NCBI GenBank assembly: GCA_947594675.1
Contig: CANQEF010000064.1
Span: 1-6,432, forward strand
Origin: an uncultured Bacilli bacterium
Lineage (GTDB): Bacteria > Bacillota_I > Bacilli_A > RF39 > UBA660
DNA length: 6,432 bases
Direction: 5' to 3'
Below, one piece after another: positions 1-6,216 of this stretch. A model generated the notes under the pieces. The model saw only the letters and a list, made by a program, of their open reading frames with translations, was not told the origin of the DNA and ran no database searches. Each line of letters starts with the position of its first letter. Within the stretch, counting starts at the first letter, position 1. The position numbers and the translations under genes were made by a program.

Positions 1-319
1 AATGGTAAGTATTTATGGTCAGCCATCAGGTGTTGGTTATCCTACAAGTAAGTTTGCTGTTAATGGTATGACTAAGTCTTTAGCTAGGGAATTAGCTTCT
101 TCTAATATTAGAGTTAATGCTGTTGCCCCTGGAATAATTAATACTGATATGGTTGCCTCTTTACCTAAAGAAATGATTGAGCCTTTGATTAGAACAATAC
201 CTTTAGGTAGGATAGGTACGACTCGTGATATAGCAAATGCCTTTCTTTTTTTGGCAAGTGACTTGGCAAGTTATATAACGGGAGTAGTATTACAAGTAGA
301 TGGTGCTGCTACAAATTAA
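1..319 (+). CDS. Short-chain dehydrogenase/reductase, FabG-like, C-terminal part (5' truncated by window)
   Basis: This is the last 105 codons of a classical SDR enzyme, which uses NAD(P)H to reduce a carbonyl or oxidise an alcohol. The ATG at 2 is internal, not a start: homology begins mid-domain, and classical SDRs are about 245 residues long. The active-site YxxxK is seen as Y13-PTS-K17 of the visible fragment. By the usual Ser-x12-Tyr spacing, the catalytic Ser would be the residue just before the first visible Met, at the window edge. After it come the usual SDR blocks: the helix after YxxxK (GMTKSLARELA), the RVNAVAPG strand-turn, a TDM segment that helps close the cofactor site, the PLGRIG turn, FLFLASD, and the ITG...VDG C-terminal strand. 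FabG (3-oxoacyl-ACP reductase) is the nearest named relative, but this end of the fold does not fix the substrate, so no symbol is given. The stop is TAA, followed closely by a terminator. Confidence 0.9.
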   Translation, partial: MVSIYGQPSGVGYPTSKFAVNGMTKSLARELASSNIRVNAVAPGIINTDMVASLPKEMIEPLIRTIPLGRIGTTRDIANAFLFLASDLASYITGVVLQVDGAATN

Positions 320-332
320 CATTATTTTACAA

Positions 333-370
333 AAAAAGAAGTAAATAGGTAGAAATATTTACTTCTTTTT
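333..370 (+). terminator. Intrinsic terminator after the SDR gene
   Basis: A perfect 15-bp inverted repeat pairs 333-347 (AAAAAGAAGTAAATA) with 356-370, around an 8-nt loop. The right arm ends in TTTTT, as in a Rho-independent terminator. The A-run at the left edge mirrors it, so it could also terminate transcription from the other strand. It lies 13 nt after the SDR stop codon. Confidence 0.85.
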
Positions 371-378
371 GATATAAT
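370..378 (+). promoter_or_regulatory. Extended -10 promoter of the LRR membrane protein gene
   Basis: TGATATAAT gives a consensus TATAAT (373-378) with the TGn extension one base upstream. No good -35 lies 16-18 bp upstream (the candidate at 350-355 is TAGAAA), which is common for extended -10 promoters. The spacer is the right arm of the preceding terminator. Transcription would start near 385, leaving a leader of about 35 nt with an AGAGG ribosome binding site at 407-411, 8 nt before the ATG at 420. Confidence 0.65.
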
Positions 379-419
379 GAAGTATATTAGAGAAAATAGA
401 ATAAGAAGAGGCGAGCATT

Positions 420-2753
420 ATGAAGAAAAACAAAGCTATAGGTGTTTTAGGGGTATTTTTAACATTTTTTTGTGTAAATGTTGTTTATGCAAAAGGAGCA
501 GTTCCTGATGATCTTAATAAAGAATGGTATTGTAATATTGTAAAAGGTAATGCTCTTAATAATTATTTTAATTTTCCTACTGTAGAAGAAGGACTTGAAA
601 TTAATAGAGAAGATTATGATACAAGTGCTGATTATGCTGATGCTGTTGATTATTATAGTTTAGAAAGTTATCGTATTACATTGAAATTTTTGTCTGATAA
701 GAAGGCAAAACTTGGTTGGACAGGACTTTTATATGATAATGATTATGAAGATTTTCAAGAAGTTGAAAAGACATTTTCTTATAGTTTTTTGAATAATCAG
801 GGTACTTTTACGGATAATAAATTAAGTTATCAATTTAGTTATGATCAAGGTGTTTTGAGTTTTCCTACCGAGAATGTTGTTTGCTACTCTGATATGTTGG
901 AGGCTCAAAAACATTATAATTTGTATGAATTAAATGAAAATTTTGATAAAAGTTTGGCTGATGATGAAGGCTTTGTTGTTAAAGACGGGCAGCTAAGTAA
1001 GTATATTGGTATAAATAGGAAGATTATTTTGCCAGAAACAGCTAAGGAGATTGTAGATTTTGATGCTACTAATATTTATTATTTTAGTAGTTTTGTAATT
1101 CCTAGTAATGTTAAAAAAATAAATAAAGCATCTTTACAGTATTTGCAAACAGATGATTTAGTGTTTGAAGAGGGAGTAGAGCAAATAGATGATGAGGCAT
1201 TAGCTCATGCTAATTATACTGATATTTATTTACCATCTTCTATTAAAGTTTTAGGTAATAATATATTTGATGATGGAATTGAAGGAGCTACTTTTCATGT
1301 TGTAAAGGATTCAGCTGTTGATATTTATTTAAAAAATAATTATTCTGGTGAAGATTTTGAATTAGAATATGATTATGAAACCTTTGAAGATATTGTTAAA
1401 GAGTGTCAAGATTATGTTTTATATACTCCTAATCAAAGAGAAGAATTTGTTGATAAAGATGGTTTTGCTATTAAGAATGATATTTTATATGCTTATAAGA
1501 AAAGTAAGTCAAAGGTAGTAATTCCATTAAATGTAAAAGTTATTGCAGATAATGCTTTTTCAGAAATTTATGAATCTGAAATAGATGAGGTAATTGTACC
1601 AGGTACTGTTAAGAAAATTGAATATGATAGTTTTGCTTTTACAAGTGCTAATACAATTATATTTGGTGAGGGATTAGAAAAAATAGAAAGTTTTGCTTTT
1701 TCAGATGCATATATTAGGGATATTTATTTGCCTCCTTCTATAAAGACAATTGGAAGAAATATATTTTCAACAGAAGAGGGACTTAATGGTACTGTATTTC
1801 ATATAGAAAAAGATTCGAAGATTGATCAGTATCTTCAAAAAAATCCTCCTCTAGGTGAGTTTGAAATTGAATATGATTATAGCAATGCTGAAGAAATTAT
1901 TAATACTAGTAGAATAGTTAAGAAGATTAGTATTATTGTAGCAATTGCTGTAATAGCGTTGGTAATAGCTATTTTCTTATTACTTAATAATTATAGACAA
2001 AAGCAAAAACAAAAGAAGGTAGATGAGTTAAATTCTAAAAGACATGAGAGTAGACTTAAAAATATGATTTCTCAGGATGCTTCTTTAAATCAGGAAAGTG
2101 TTAATACTAATGAGGCAAATCTTAATGATGAGGTTATTGTAAATAATAATGTTACTGATAGTCATGTTAATTTAGATAATAGTGAAATTATTGGAAATGA
2201 TGATAGTGTAGGTACTATTGAAGGTATTCCAAATGAAGATAATGTAGATAATAATCAAAATATTGACGTAATTTCTAATCAAAAAAGTGAAATAGAAGTT
2301 AATGATATAAGTGATTATAGTGAAGAGAGTAAAGTTATTAGCGATAATACAAGTAATTATAATGAAGTAGATAATTCTTCTAATGTAAATGACTATAGTG
2401 AGGAAAATAAATCTTTTGATTTTAATAATTATAGTGAAAGTGCTGAAAGTAATCTTGAAAGTAATAATACTTTGGTTAACTCTAATATTGCAATTGATCC
2501 AGTATATAATCCTAATATAAATACAAGTGATGATAGTATTAGTTACTTAGATAGTGAACCAGTTGAATTTCAATTAAATGAAGAGTTAATTAATGAAGAA
2601 AAAAACAAAGAGAATTTAGATGAAGAAACAAAACAAATAGATAATTCTAATTATGATATTACTAATGATAATCAAATTAGTGAGATAAATAATATGAATG
2701 AGTCTAATAATTCTTTAAAAAATGAAGAATTACAAGATAATGAATTAATTTAA
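420..2753 (+). CDS. BspA-like leucine-rich-repeat type I membrane protein with long acidic cytoplasmic tail
   Basis: This 777-residue protein has no name I recognise. Residues 1-24 form a Sec signal peptide (KK, hydrophobic core, likely cut after VYA at A24); C18 does not sit in a lipobox. Residues 27-160 are a beta-rich, Tyr/Asp-rich domain I cannot assign, bounded by C38 and C155, which could form a disulfide. Residues 184-319 and 348-487 are two copies of a BspA-type LRR_5 module (repeated IPxxVxxI...F and LPxSIK.xGxNIF units), each closing with an FHxxKDS...YL segment. Residues 503-522 form one transmembrane helix, followed by a strongly basic stretch (RQKQKQKK), which by the positive-inside rule puts the C-terminus in the cytoplasm. 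Residues 534-777 are low-complexity, rich in Asn, Asp, Glu and Ser, without Cys or Trp, and probably disordered. No LPxTG cell-wall signal is present at the C-terminus. LRR_5 ectodomains often bind proteins or host surfaces; the function here is inferred only. The gene appears monocistronic, with its own promoter. Confidence 0.9.
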   Translation: MKKNKAIGVLGVFLTFFCVNVVYAKGAVPDDLNKEWYCNIVKGNALNNYFNFPTVEEGLEINREDYDTSADYADAVDYYSLESYRITLKFLSDKKAKLGWTGLLYDNDYEDFQEVEKTFSYSFLNNQGTFTDNKLSYQFSYDQGVLSFPTENVVCYSDMLEAQKHYNLYELNENFDKSLADDEGFVVKDGQLSKYIGINRKIILPETAKEIVDFDATNIYYFSSFVIPSNVKKINKASLQYLQTDDLVFEEGVEQIDDEALAHANYTDIYLPSSIKVLGNNIFDDGIEGATFHVVKDSAVDIYLKNNYSGEDFELEYDYETFEDIVKECQDYVLYTPNQREEFVDKDGFAIKNDILYAYKKSKSKVVIPLNVKVIADNAFSEIYESEIDEVIVPGTVKKIEYDSFAFTSANTIIFGEGLEKIESFAFSDAYIRDIYLPPSIKTIGRNIFSTEEGLNGTVFHIEKDSKIDQYLQKNPPLGEFEIEYDYSNAEEIINTSRIVKKISIIVAIAVIALVIAIFLLLNNYRQKQKQKKVDELNSKRHESRLKNMISQDASLNQESVNTNEANLNDEVIVNNNVTDSHVNLDNSEIIGNDDSVGTIEGIPNEDNVDNNQNIDVISNQKSEIEVNDISDYSEESKVISDNTSNYNEVDNSSNVNDYSEENKSFDFNNYSESAESNLESNNTLVNSNIAIDPVYNPNINTSDDSISYLDSEPVEFQLNEELINEEKNKENLDEETKQIDNSNYDITNDNQISEINNMNESNNSLKNEELQDNELI
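969..1880 (+). repeat. Internal tandem duplication of the LRR_5 module
   Basis: Two diverged copies of a roughly 138-residue unit lie at 969-1376 (residues 184-319) and 1461-1880 (residues 348-487), joined by a 28-residue linker. Shared landmarks in the same order are GF.[VI]K[DN], [IV]IP, EG[VL]E.I, DIYLP.SIK, G.NIF, FH...KDS..D.YL, and FE[LI]EYDY at the end. Copy 1 has lost most of the AF positions typical of LRR_5, while copy 2 keeps them (DNAF, SFAF twice), so copy 1 is the more diverged. Confidence 0.85.
2313..2444 (+). repeat. Degenerate Tyr-Ser-Glu repeats in the cytoplasmic tail
   Basis: Residues 632-675 contain four copies of a short unit of the form [DN]-Y-[SN]-E, with Tyr at 633, 647, 659 and 671 (spacings 14, 12 and 12). 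The encoding DNA repeats as variants of AATTATAGTGAA. The unit lies in the low-complexity tail, so it may be simple drift of an AT-rich repeat rather than a functional motif. Confidence 0.6.
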
Positions 2754-2757
2754 AAAA

Positions 2758-2787
2758 TTGACTGCCACCCTATATGGGTGGTATAAT
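2758..2787 (+). promoter_or_regulatory. csoR-copA-ttcA promoter with CsoR-type operator in the spacer
   Basis: A near-consensus sigma-A promoter reads TTGACT (2758-2763), an 18-bp spacer, then TATAAT (2782-2787). The spacer contains the inverted repeat CCACCC-TATAT-GGGTGG (2765-2781). Its ACCC-N5-GGGT core has the same 4+5+4 layout as the known Firmicute CsoR operators (as I remember, the B. subtilis copZA site is ACCC-TACGG-GGGT). A repressor bound there would cover the space between -35 and -10. The operon just downstream encodes a CsoR-family protein, so autoregulation is the natural inference. The -35 begins 4 nt after the stop of the preceding gene. Confidence 0.8.
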
Positions 2788-2793
2788 TGTTTT
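2765..2793 (+). terminator. Possible weak terminator of the LRR gene sharing the operator repeat
   Basis: As RNA, CCACCC/GGGTGG forms a 6-bp GC-rich stem, extendable by a G-U and a U-A pair, with a 5-nt loop. It is followed by UAUAAUUGUUUU, a poor and interrupted U-tract. It is the only terminator-like structure after the LRR gene. The promoter/operator reading fits better, but one element could do both jobs. Confidence 0.35.
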
Positions 2794-2811
2794 AGCATTG
2801 AATTAATTATC

Positions 2812-2872
2812 TTGCTTGAAAAATTATAAGGCAATTATTTAGTGGAAAGTGAGGTGTAGTCGAGTTTGCCTT
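2812..2872 (+). promoter_or_regulatory. csoR leader RNA with competing pairings (candidate pseudoknot)
   Basis: With transcription starting near 2794, the leader is about 90 nt. AAGGCAA (2828-2834) is perfectly complementary over 7 bases to TTGCCTT (2866-2872), which is 7 of the 8 loop bases of the hairpin just upstream of the csoR start, so an H-type pseudoknot is possible. The same AAGGCAA can instead pair, with one bulged G, to TTGCTT (2812-2817) in a local hairpin. The ribosome binding site at 2851-2856 lies between the pairing partners. I do not recognise a known riboswitch class here. Confidence 0.4.
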
Positions 2873-2887
2873 CTCGACATAATAATG
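2851..2887 (+). promoter_or_regulatory. Split ribosome binding site: Shine-Dalgarno, hairpin, then csoR ATG
   Basis: GAGGTG (2851-2856) is a strong Shine-Dalgarno match but lies 28 nt from the ATG at 2885, and nothing nearer resembles one. Between them is a perfect 6-bp hairpin, GTCGAG (2859-2864) with CTCGAC (2873-2878), loop TTTGCCTT. Removing the 20-nt hairpin leaves 2 + 6 = 8 nt between Shine-Dalgarno and start, a normal distance. Hairpins that shorten this spacing are known from phage T4 genes. This arrangement decides the choice of ATG 2885 over GTG 2849. Confidence 0.55.
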
Positions 2888-3172
2888 GGTAAAGAGAGAA
2901 TTACTGAAAGAAGTGAAAATGAAAAAAAATATTTGACTAATCGTTTAAATACTATTGATGGTCAAGTAAGAGGAATTATTGGGATGGTAGAAAATGATCG
3001 CTATTGTGGTGATATTTTAATTCAAATTGCTGCTATTAATAGTTCTTTAAAAGGTATTGGAGAAAGATTGTTGACTGATTATTTGGCAAATTCTTATACT
3101 AATGAATTTAAAAAGGATAAAGAAAAAGCTATTTCAGAATTAATGGATTTATTTCATAATCTTAAATTATAG
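2885..3172 (+). CDS. csoR: CsoR-family metal-sensing repressor lacking two of three Cu(I) ligands
   Basis: This 95-residue, all-alpha DUF156/CsoR-family protein should repress its own operon by binding the operator at 2765-2781; in typical members Cu(I) binding releases it. Family hallmarks are NRLNTIDGQVRGI (residues 19-31) and MVENDRYC (34-41), with the ligand Cys at C41. The next two ligands, normally His and Cys 25 and 29 residues later (C45, H70, C74 in B. subtilis), are Y66 and S70 here. The second-shell residues Y40 and E85 (Mycobacterium Y35/E81) remain. It is therefore a CsoR by descent and context, but its inducer is uncertain. The ATG at 2885 is chosen because homology begins soon after it and the length is usual; a GTG at 2849 would add 12 residues, including two Cys, and has only a weak Shine-Dalgarno. 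The stop TAG overlaps the copA Shine-Dalgarno. Confidence 0.85.
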   Translation: MGKERITERSENEKKYLTNRLNTIDGQVRGIIGMVENDRYCGDILIQIAAINSSLKGIGERLLTDYLANSYTNEFKKDKEKAISELMDLFHNLKL

Positions 3173-3181
3173 GAGTGTTTT

Positions 3182-5380
3182 ATGTCTAAAGTAACTTTAA
3201 ATGTAAAGGGAATGACTTGTAGTGCTTGTCAGGCAGGATTAGAAAAATATCTAAGAAAGCAAGATGGCATTTTTGAGGCAAATGTTAATTTAGTATTAGC
3301 TCAAGTGACTATTGAATATGATGAAAAGCTTACTTTGGAAGATTTGGAAAGATTTATTGAAGAAGCCGGTTTTGAAAGTGCCGGCATTTTCAATGAAAAG
3401 GAGTTAAAAAAAGAAGAAAAACAAAGTAAATGGCCTTTAATAATTTTTGGTATTTTTGCTTTTATAACTTTTTATATTGCTATGGCTCATATGTTTAAAT
3501 TTCCTATTATAAAGTATTTAAATTTACATATGTATCCAAAGATATATTCTCTAAGTCTTTTAGTATTAGCTGTTTGTTTTTTAGTATATGGGTTTGATAT
3601 TTTAAAAAGTGGTTTAAAAAATGCTTTACATAAAACACCTAATATGGATACCTTGGTATCTTTAGGAGTTATTGTTTGTTTTATATATAGTTTTGTTAAT
3701 TTAGTTTTTATTTTTAAAGGACAGACTCAGCTAGTAAATAATCTTTATTTTGAGTCGACTGCTCTAATTATATATTTTATTAAGTTAGGAAGAGTAGTAG
3801 ATAAATCTTGCAAAGAAAAAACAAAAGAGGCCTTGAAAGAATTAGTCCAAATTACTCCTTCTAAGGCATTATTAAAAGTAAAAGATGGTTGTAAAGAAGT
3901 AACAATTGATGAGATAAAAGAAAACGATATTTTAATTTGTAAGCCTGGTATGAAAATTGCTGTTGATGGTGTTGTAACAAATGGTGTAGCTCATGTTGAT
4001 GAGGCATTTATAACTGGTGAGTCTATTCCCAATAAAAAAGCTATCAAAGATAAAGTTGTAGCTGGTAGTATTAATTTAGATGGTTATATTGAGTACAAAG
4101 CTGTTAAAATTGGAAAAGATTCAACAATTTCAGAAATCGTTAGATTAGTAATTGAAGCAACTGGTACTAAGGCTCCTATTCAAAAATTAGCTGATAAGGT
4201 AAGTGCTATTTTTGTTCCTAGTATTATAATTATTGCTTTCTTAACTTTAATTTTCTATATTTTGATTGGATCTAAAATAAGTGTTGCAATTACATTTTTT
4301 GTAACTGTTTTAGTAGTCGCATGTCCGTGTTCATTGGGTTTGGCAACTCCTTTAGCTGTGGTAATTAGTTTGGGTAAATGTGCTAAGAAAGGAATATTAA
4401 TTAAGACAAGTTCAATTTTAGAAAACATTGATAAAGTAGATACAATTGTGTTTGATAAAACTGGTACTTTAACTTATGGTAATTTACAAATAGATAATGT
4501 AATTAATAAGTCAACATTTTCTGATCGTGAATTTTTAATTAAAATAGCCTCTTTAGAGATAAATTCATCTCATCCAATTGCAACGGCTTTTAAAAATTAT
4601 GTAAATAAAAATAATTTTGATTTATATAAAGTAGATGATTTTGAAAATATTCCTGGTATTGGTCTAAAAGGCAATATTGGTGGTAAAGAAATTTATGTAG
4701 GTAGTGAAAGACTTATTACTAAACTTAAAATTAAAGAAGATAAGTTTTTGTCTGTAAAGAAAAAAGAGTTAGAAAATGTAGCTAATACTTTAATTTATTT
4801 AATAGAGGATAAGGAAATTTTGGGTTTAGTAGGTATTACAGATATTGTTAGAGAAGAGGCTTTAGAAACTATTAAGAAGTTAAAAATGGCTAATAAGAAT
4901 ATTTATATGCTTACTGGGGATAATAAGTATACGGCTAATGTAATAGCTAAAAAGTTAGGTATTAATAATGTAAAGGCAGAAGTTTTGCCTAAGGAAAAAA
5001 CAGATTTTATTAAAAATTTGTTGAAAAATGGAAAGAATGTTATGATGGTTGGAGATGGAATTAATGATGCTCCTTCTTTAGCAACTTCTAATGTTGGGGT
5101 TAGTTTTAATAGTGGAACGGATATTGCAGCAGATTCAGCGGATATTATTTTAATGAATAATAGTTTAAGTAATATTAATTCTCTATTAGATATAAGTAAG
5201 AAAACTTTAAAAATAATTAAGCAAAATTTGTTTTGGGCTTTCTTTTACAATGTTTGTATGATTCCTATTGCTGCTGGAGCTTTTAGTTTTGTTTCTATTT
5301 CTATGAATCCTATGCTAGCTTCTATTTCTATGGTAATAAGTAGTTTAACTGTTTTGTTAAATTCATTGAGGTTGAGATAA
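3182..5380 (+). CDS. copA: P1B-1-type Cu(I)-exporting ATPase
   Basis: This 732-residue inner-membrane pump uses ATP to move Cu(I) (or Ag(I)) out of the cytoplasm. One N-terminal HMA domain carries GMTCSAC (C13, C16). Eight transmembrane helices are expected: four between about 84 and 203, two between about 340 and 392, and two between about 681 and 726. The actuator loop has TGES (278-281). The Cu(I) signature CPC is at 381-383, the phosphorylated Asp in DKTGT at 425-429, the P1B HP dipeptide at 464-465, TGD at 578-580 and GDGINDAP at 624-631. The Cu(I)-specific residues of the last helices are present: YN (689-690), and MxxSS with M717 and S721. The C-terminus LRLR is typical. All catalytic motifs are intact. 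AGGAG (3171-3175), overlapping the csoR stop, is the ribosome site 6 nt before ATG. It follows csoR by 9 nt and overlaps ttcA by one base. Confidence 0.96.
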   Translation: MSKVTLNVKGMTCSACQAGLEKYLRKQDGIFEANVNLVLAQVTIEYDEKLTLEDLERFIEEAGFESAGIFNEKELKKEEKQSKWPLIIFGIFAFITFYIAMAHMFKFPIIKYLNLHMYPKIYSLSLLVLAVCFLVYGFDILKSGLKNALHKTPNMDTLVSLGVIVCFIYSFVNLVFIFKGQTQLVNNLYFESTALIIYFIKLGRVVDKSCKEKTKEALKELVQITPSKALLKVKDGCKEVTIDEIKENDILICKPGMKIAVDGVVTNGVAHVDEAFITGESIPNKKAIKDKVVAGSINLDGYIEYKAVKIGKDSTISEIVRLVIEATGTKAPIQKLADKVSAIFVPSIIIIAFLTLIFYILIGSKISVAITFFVTVLVVACPCSLGLATPLAVVISLGKCAKKGILIKTSSILENIDKVDTIVFDKTGTLTYGNLQIDNVINKSTFSDREFLIKIASLEINSSHPIATAFKNYVNKNNFDLYKVDDFENIPGIGLKGNIGGKEIYVGSERLITKLKIKEDKFLSVKKKELENVANTLIYLIEDKEILGLVGITDIVREEALETIKKLKMANKNIYMLTGDNKYTANVIAKKLGINNVKAEVLPKEKTDFIKNLLKNGKNVMMVGDGINDAPSLATSNVGVSFNSGTDIAADSADIILMNNSLSNINSLLDISKKTLKIIKQNLFWAFFYNVCMIPIAAGAFSFVSISMNPMLASISMVISSLTVLLNSLRLR

Positions 5381-6216
5381 TGGAACAATATAAAGAAGTA
5401 GAAAGAAGTATTATAAAGAAATTTCGTAAACCAATATGGGCTCGCTTTATTAAAGCAATTCAAGAATATGAACTTATTAAGGAAAATGATAAAATAATGG
5501 TTTGTATGAGTGGCGGAAAAGATTCTTTTTTGCTGGCGAAGTGTATTCAAGAATTAAAAAGGCATAGTAAATTTCATTTTGATGTTTGTTATGTTGTGAT
5601 GAATCCAGGATATAGTGAATTAAATAGAAAGTTGATAGAAGAAAATGCTAAAATGTTGAATATTCCTATACAAATATTTGATAGTGATATATTTAGTATT
5701 GTTACAAATATCGAGAAAAGTCCTTGCTATTTATGTGCAAGAATGAGAAGAGGATGTTTGTATAATAAGGCTAAGGAGTTGGGTTGTAATAAGATTGCTT
5801 TGGGGCATCATTTTGATGATGTAATTGAAACAACTCTTTTATCACTATTTTATTCTGCGGAAATAAAAACAATGATGCCTAAACTTCATAGTGAGAATTT
5901 TGAAGGATTGGAACTTATAAGACCGTTATATTTAGTGAGAGAAGAAGATGTTTTAGCTTGGAAAAAATATAATAATTTAAATTTTATAAATTGTGCTTGT
6001 CGGTTTACAGAAAATTGTCAAGTTAATGATGAAACGAGTAGTAAAAGATTAGAAATGAAAAATTTGATAAAACAGTTACGTAAAGTGAATCCTAATGTTG
6101 ATTTTAATATATTTAAAGCTTTAGATAATATTAATATTGATTGTGTGTTAGGATATAAAAAAGATGGTAATTATGAAAGCTTTTTAGCAAATTATGATAA
6201 TCATAAAGATGTTTAA
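5380..6216 (+). CDS. ttcA: TtcA-family tRNA 2-thiocytidine biosynthesis protein
   Basis: This 278-residue cytoplasmic PP-loop ATPase is of the TtcA family, which activates C32 of certain tRNAs with ATP and replaces its oxygen with sulfur using a [4Fe-4S] cluster. The PP-loop SGGKDS is at 44-49. CYLCARMRRGCLY (116-128) matches the E. coli TtcA cluster region, with ligands C116 and C119. GHHFDD (142-147) corresponds to E. coli GHHRDD, MMPKL (165-169) and RPL (181-183) follow, and CAC at 205-207 supplies the likely third cluster Cys, with C213 nearby. It lacks the N- and C-terminal zinc fingers of TtuA. Its ATG shares the last A of the copA stop (TAATG), with GAGG at 5368-5371 inside copA, 8 nt upstream, so it is likely translationally coupled and co-regulated with the copper pump. 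The exact tRNA target in this lineage is inferred from E. coli. Confidence 0.88.
   Translation: MEQYKEVERSIIKKFRKPIWARFIKAIQEYELIKENDKIMVCMSGGKDSFLLAKCIQELKRHSKFHFDVCYVVMNPGYSELNRKLIEENAKMLNIPIQIFDSDIFSIVTNIEKSPCYLCARMRRGCLYNKAKELGCNKIALGHHFDDVIETTLLSLFYSAEIKTMMPKLHSENFEGLELIRPLYLVREEDVLAWKKYNNLNFINCACRFTENCQVNDETSSKRLEMKNLIKQLRKVNPNVDFNIFKALDNINIDCVLGYKKDGNYESFLANYDNHKDV

Noticed and set aside
2..4. ATG at position 2 as the start of a small SDR-like protein
   Set aside because: The reading starts in the middle of the catalytic domain, without the cofactor-binding half; it is a window-edge truncation rather than a real start.
1029..1043. LPETA (residues 204-208 of the LRR protein) as a sortase sorting signal
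   Set aside because: It is internal, within an LRR strand, with no hydrophobic segment and basic end directly after it; sorting signals are C-terminal.
420..2753. The LRR protein as a lipoprotein (Cys18 in the signal peptide)
   Set aside because: The residues before C18 (TFF) do not form a lipobox, and VYA followed by K fits signal peptidase I.
2866..2892. A short TTG-started leader ORF overlapping the csoR ATG, 9 nt after GAGGTG
   Set aside because: It has eight codons, a rare start codon inside a stable hairpin loop, and no composition suggesting attenuation; the hairpin-bridged ATG explains the Shine-Dalgarno better.
5245..5550. A 101-codon open frame on the minus strand across the copA-ttcA junction
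   Set aside because: It lies opposite two clearly homologous genes; its product is compositionally biased (Phe, Asn, Ile), resembles no family I know, and is explained as an antisense shadow.
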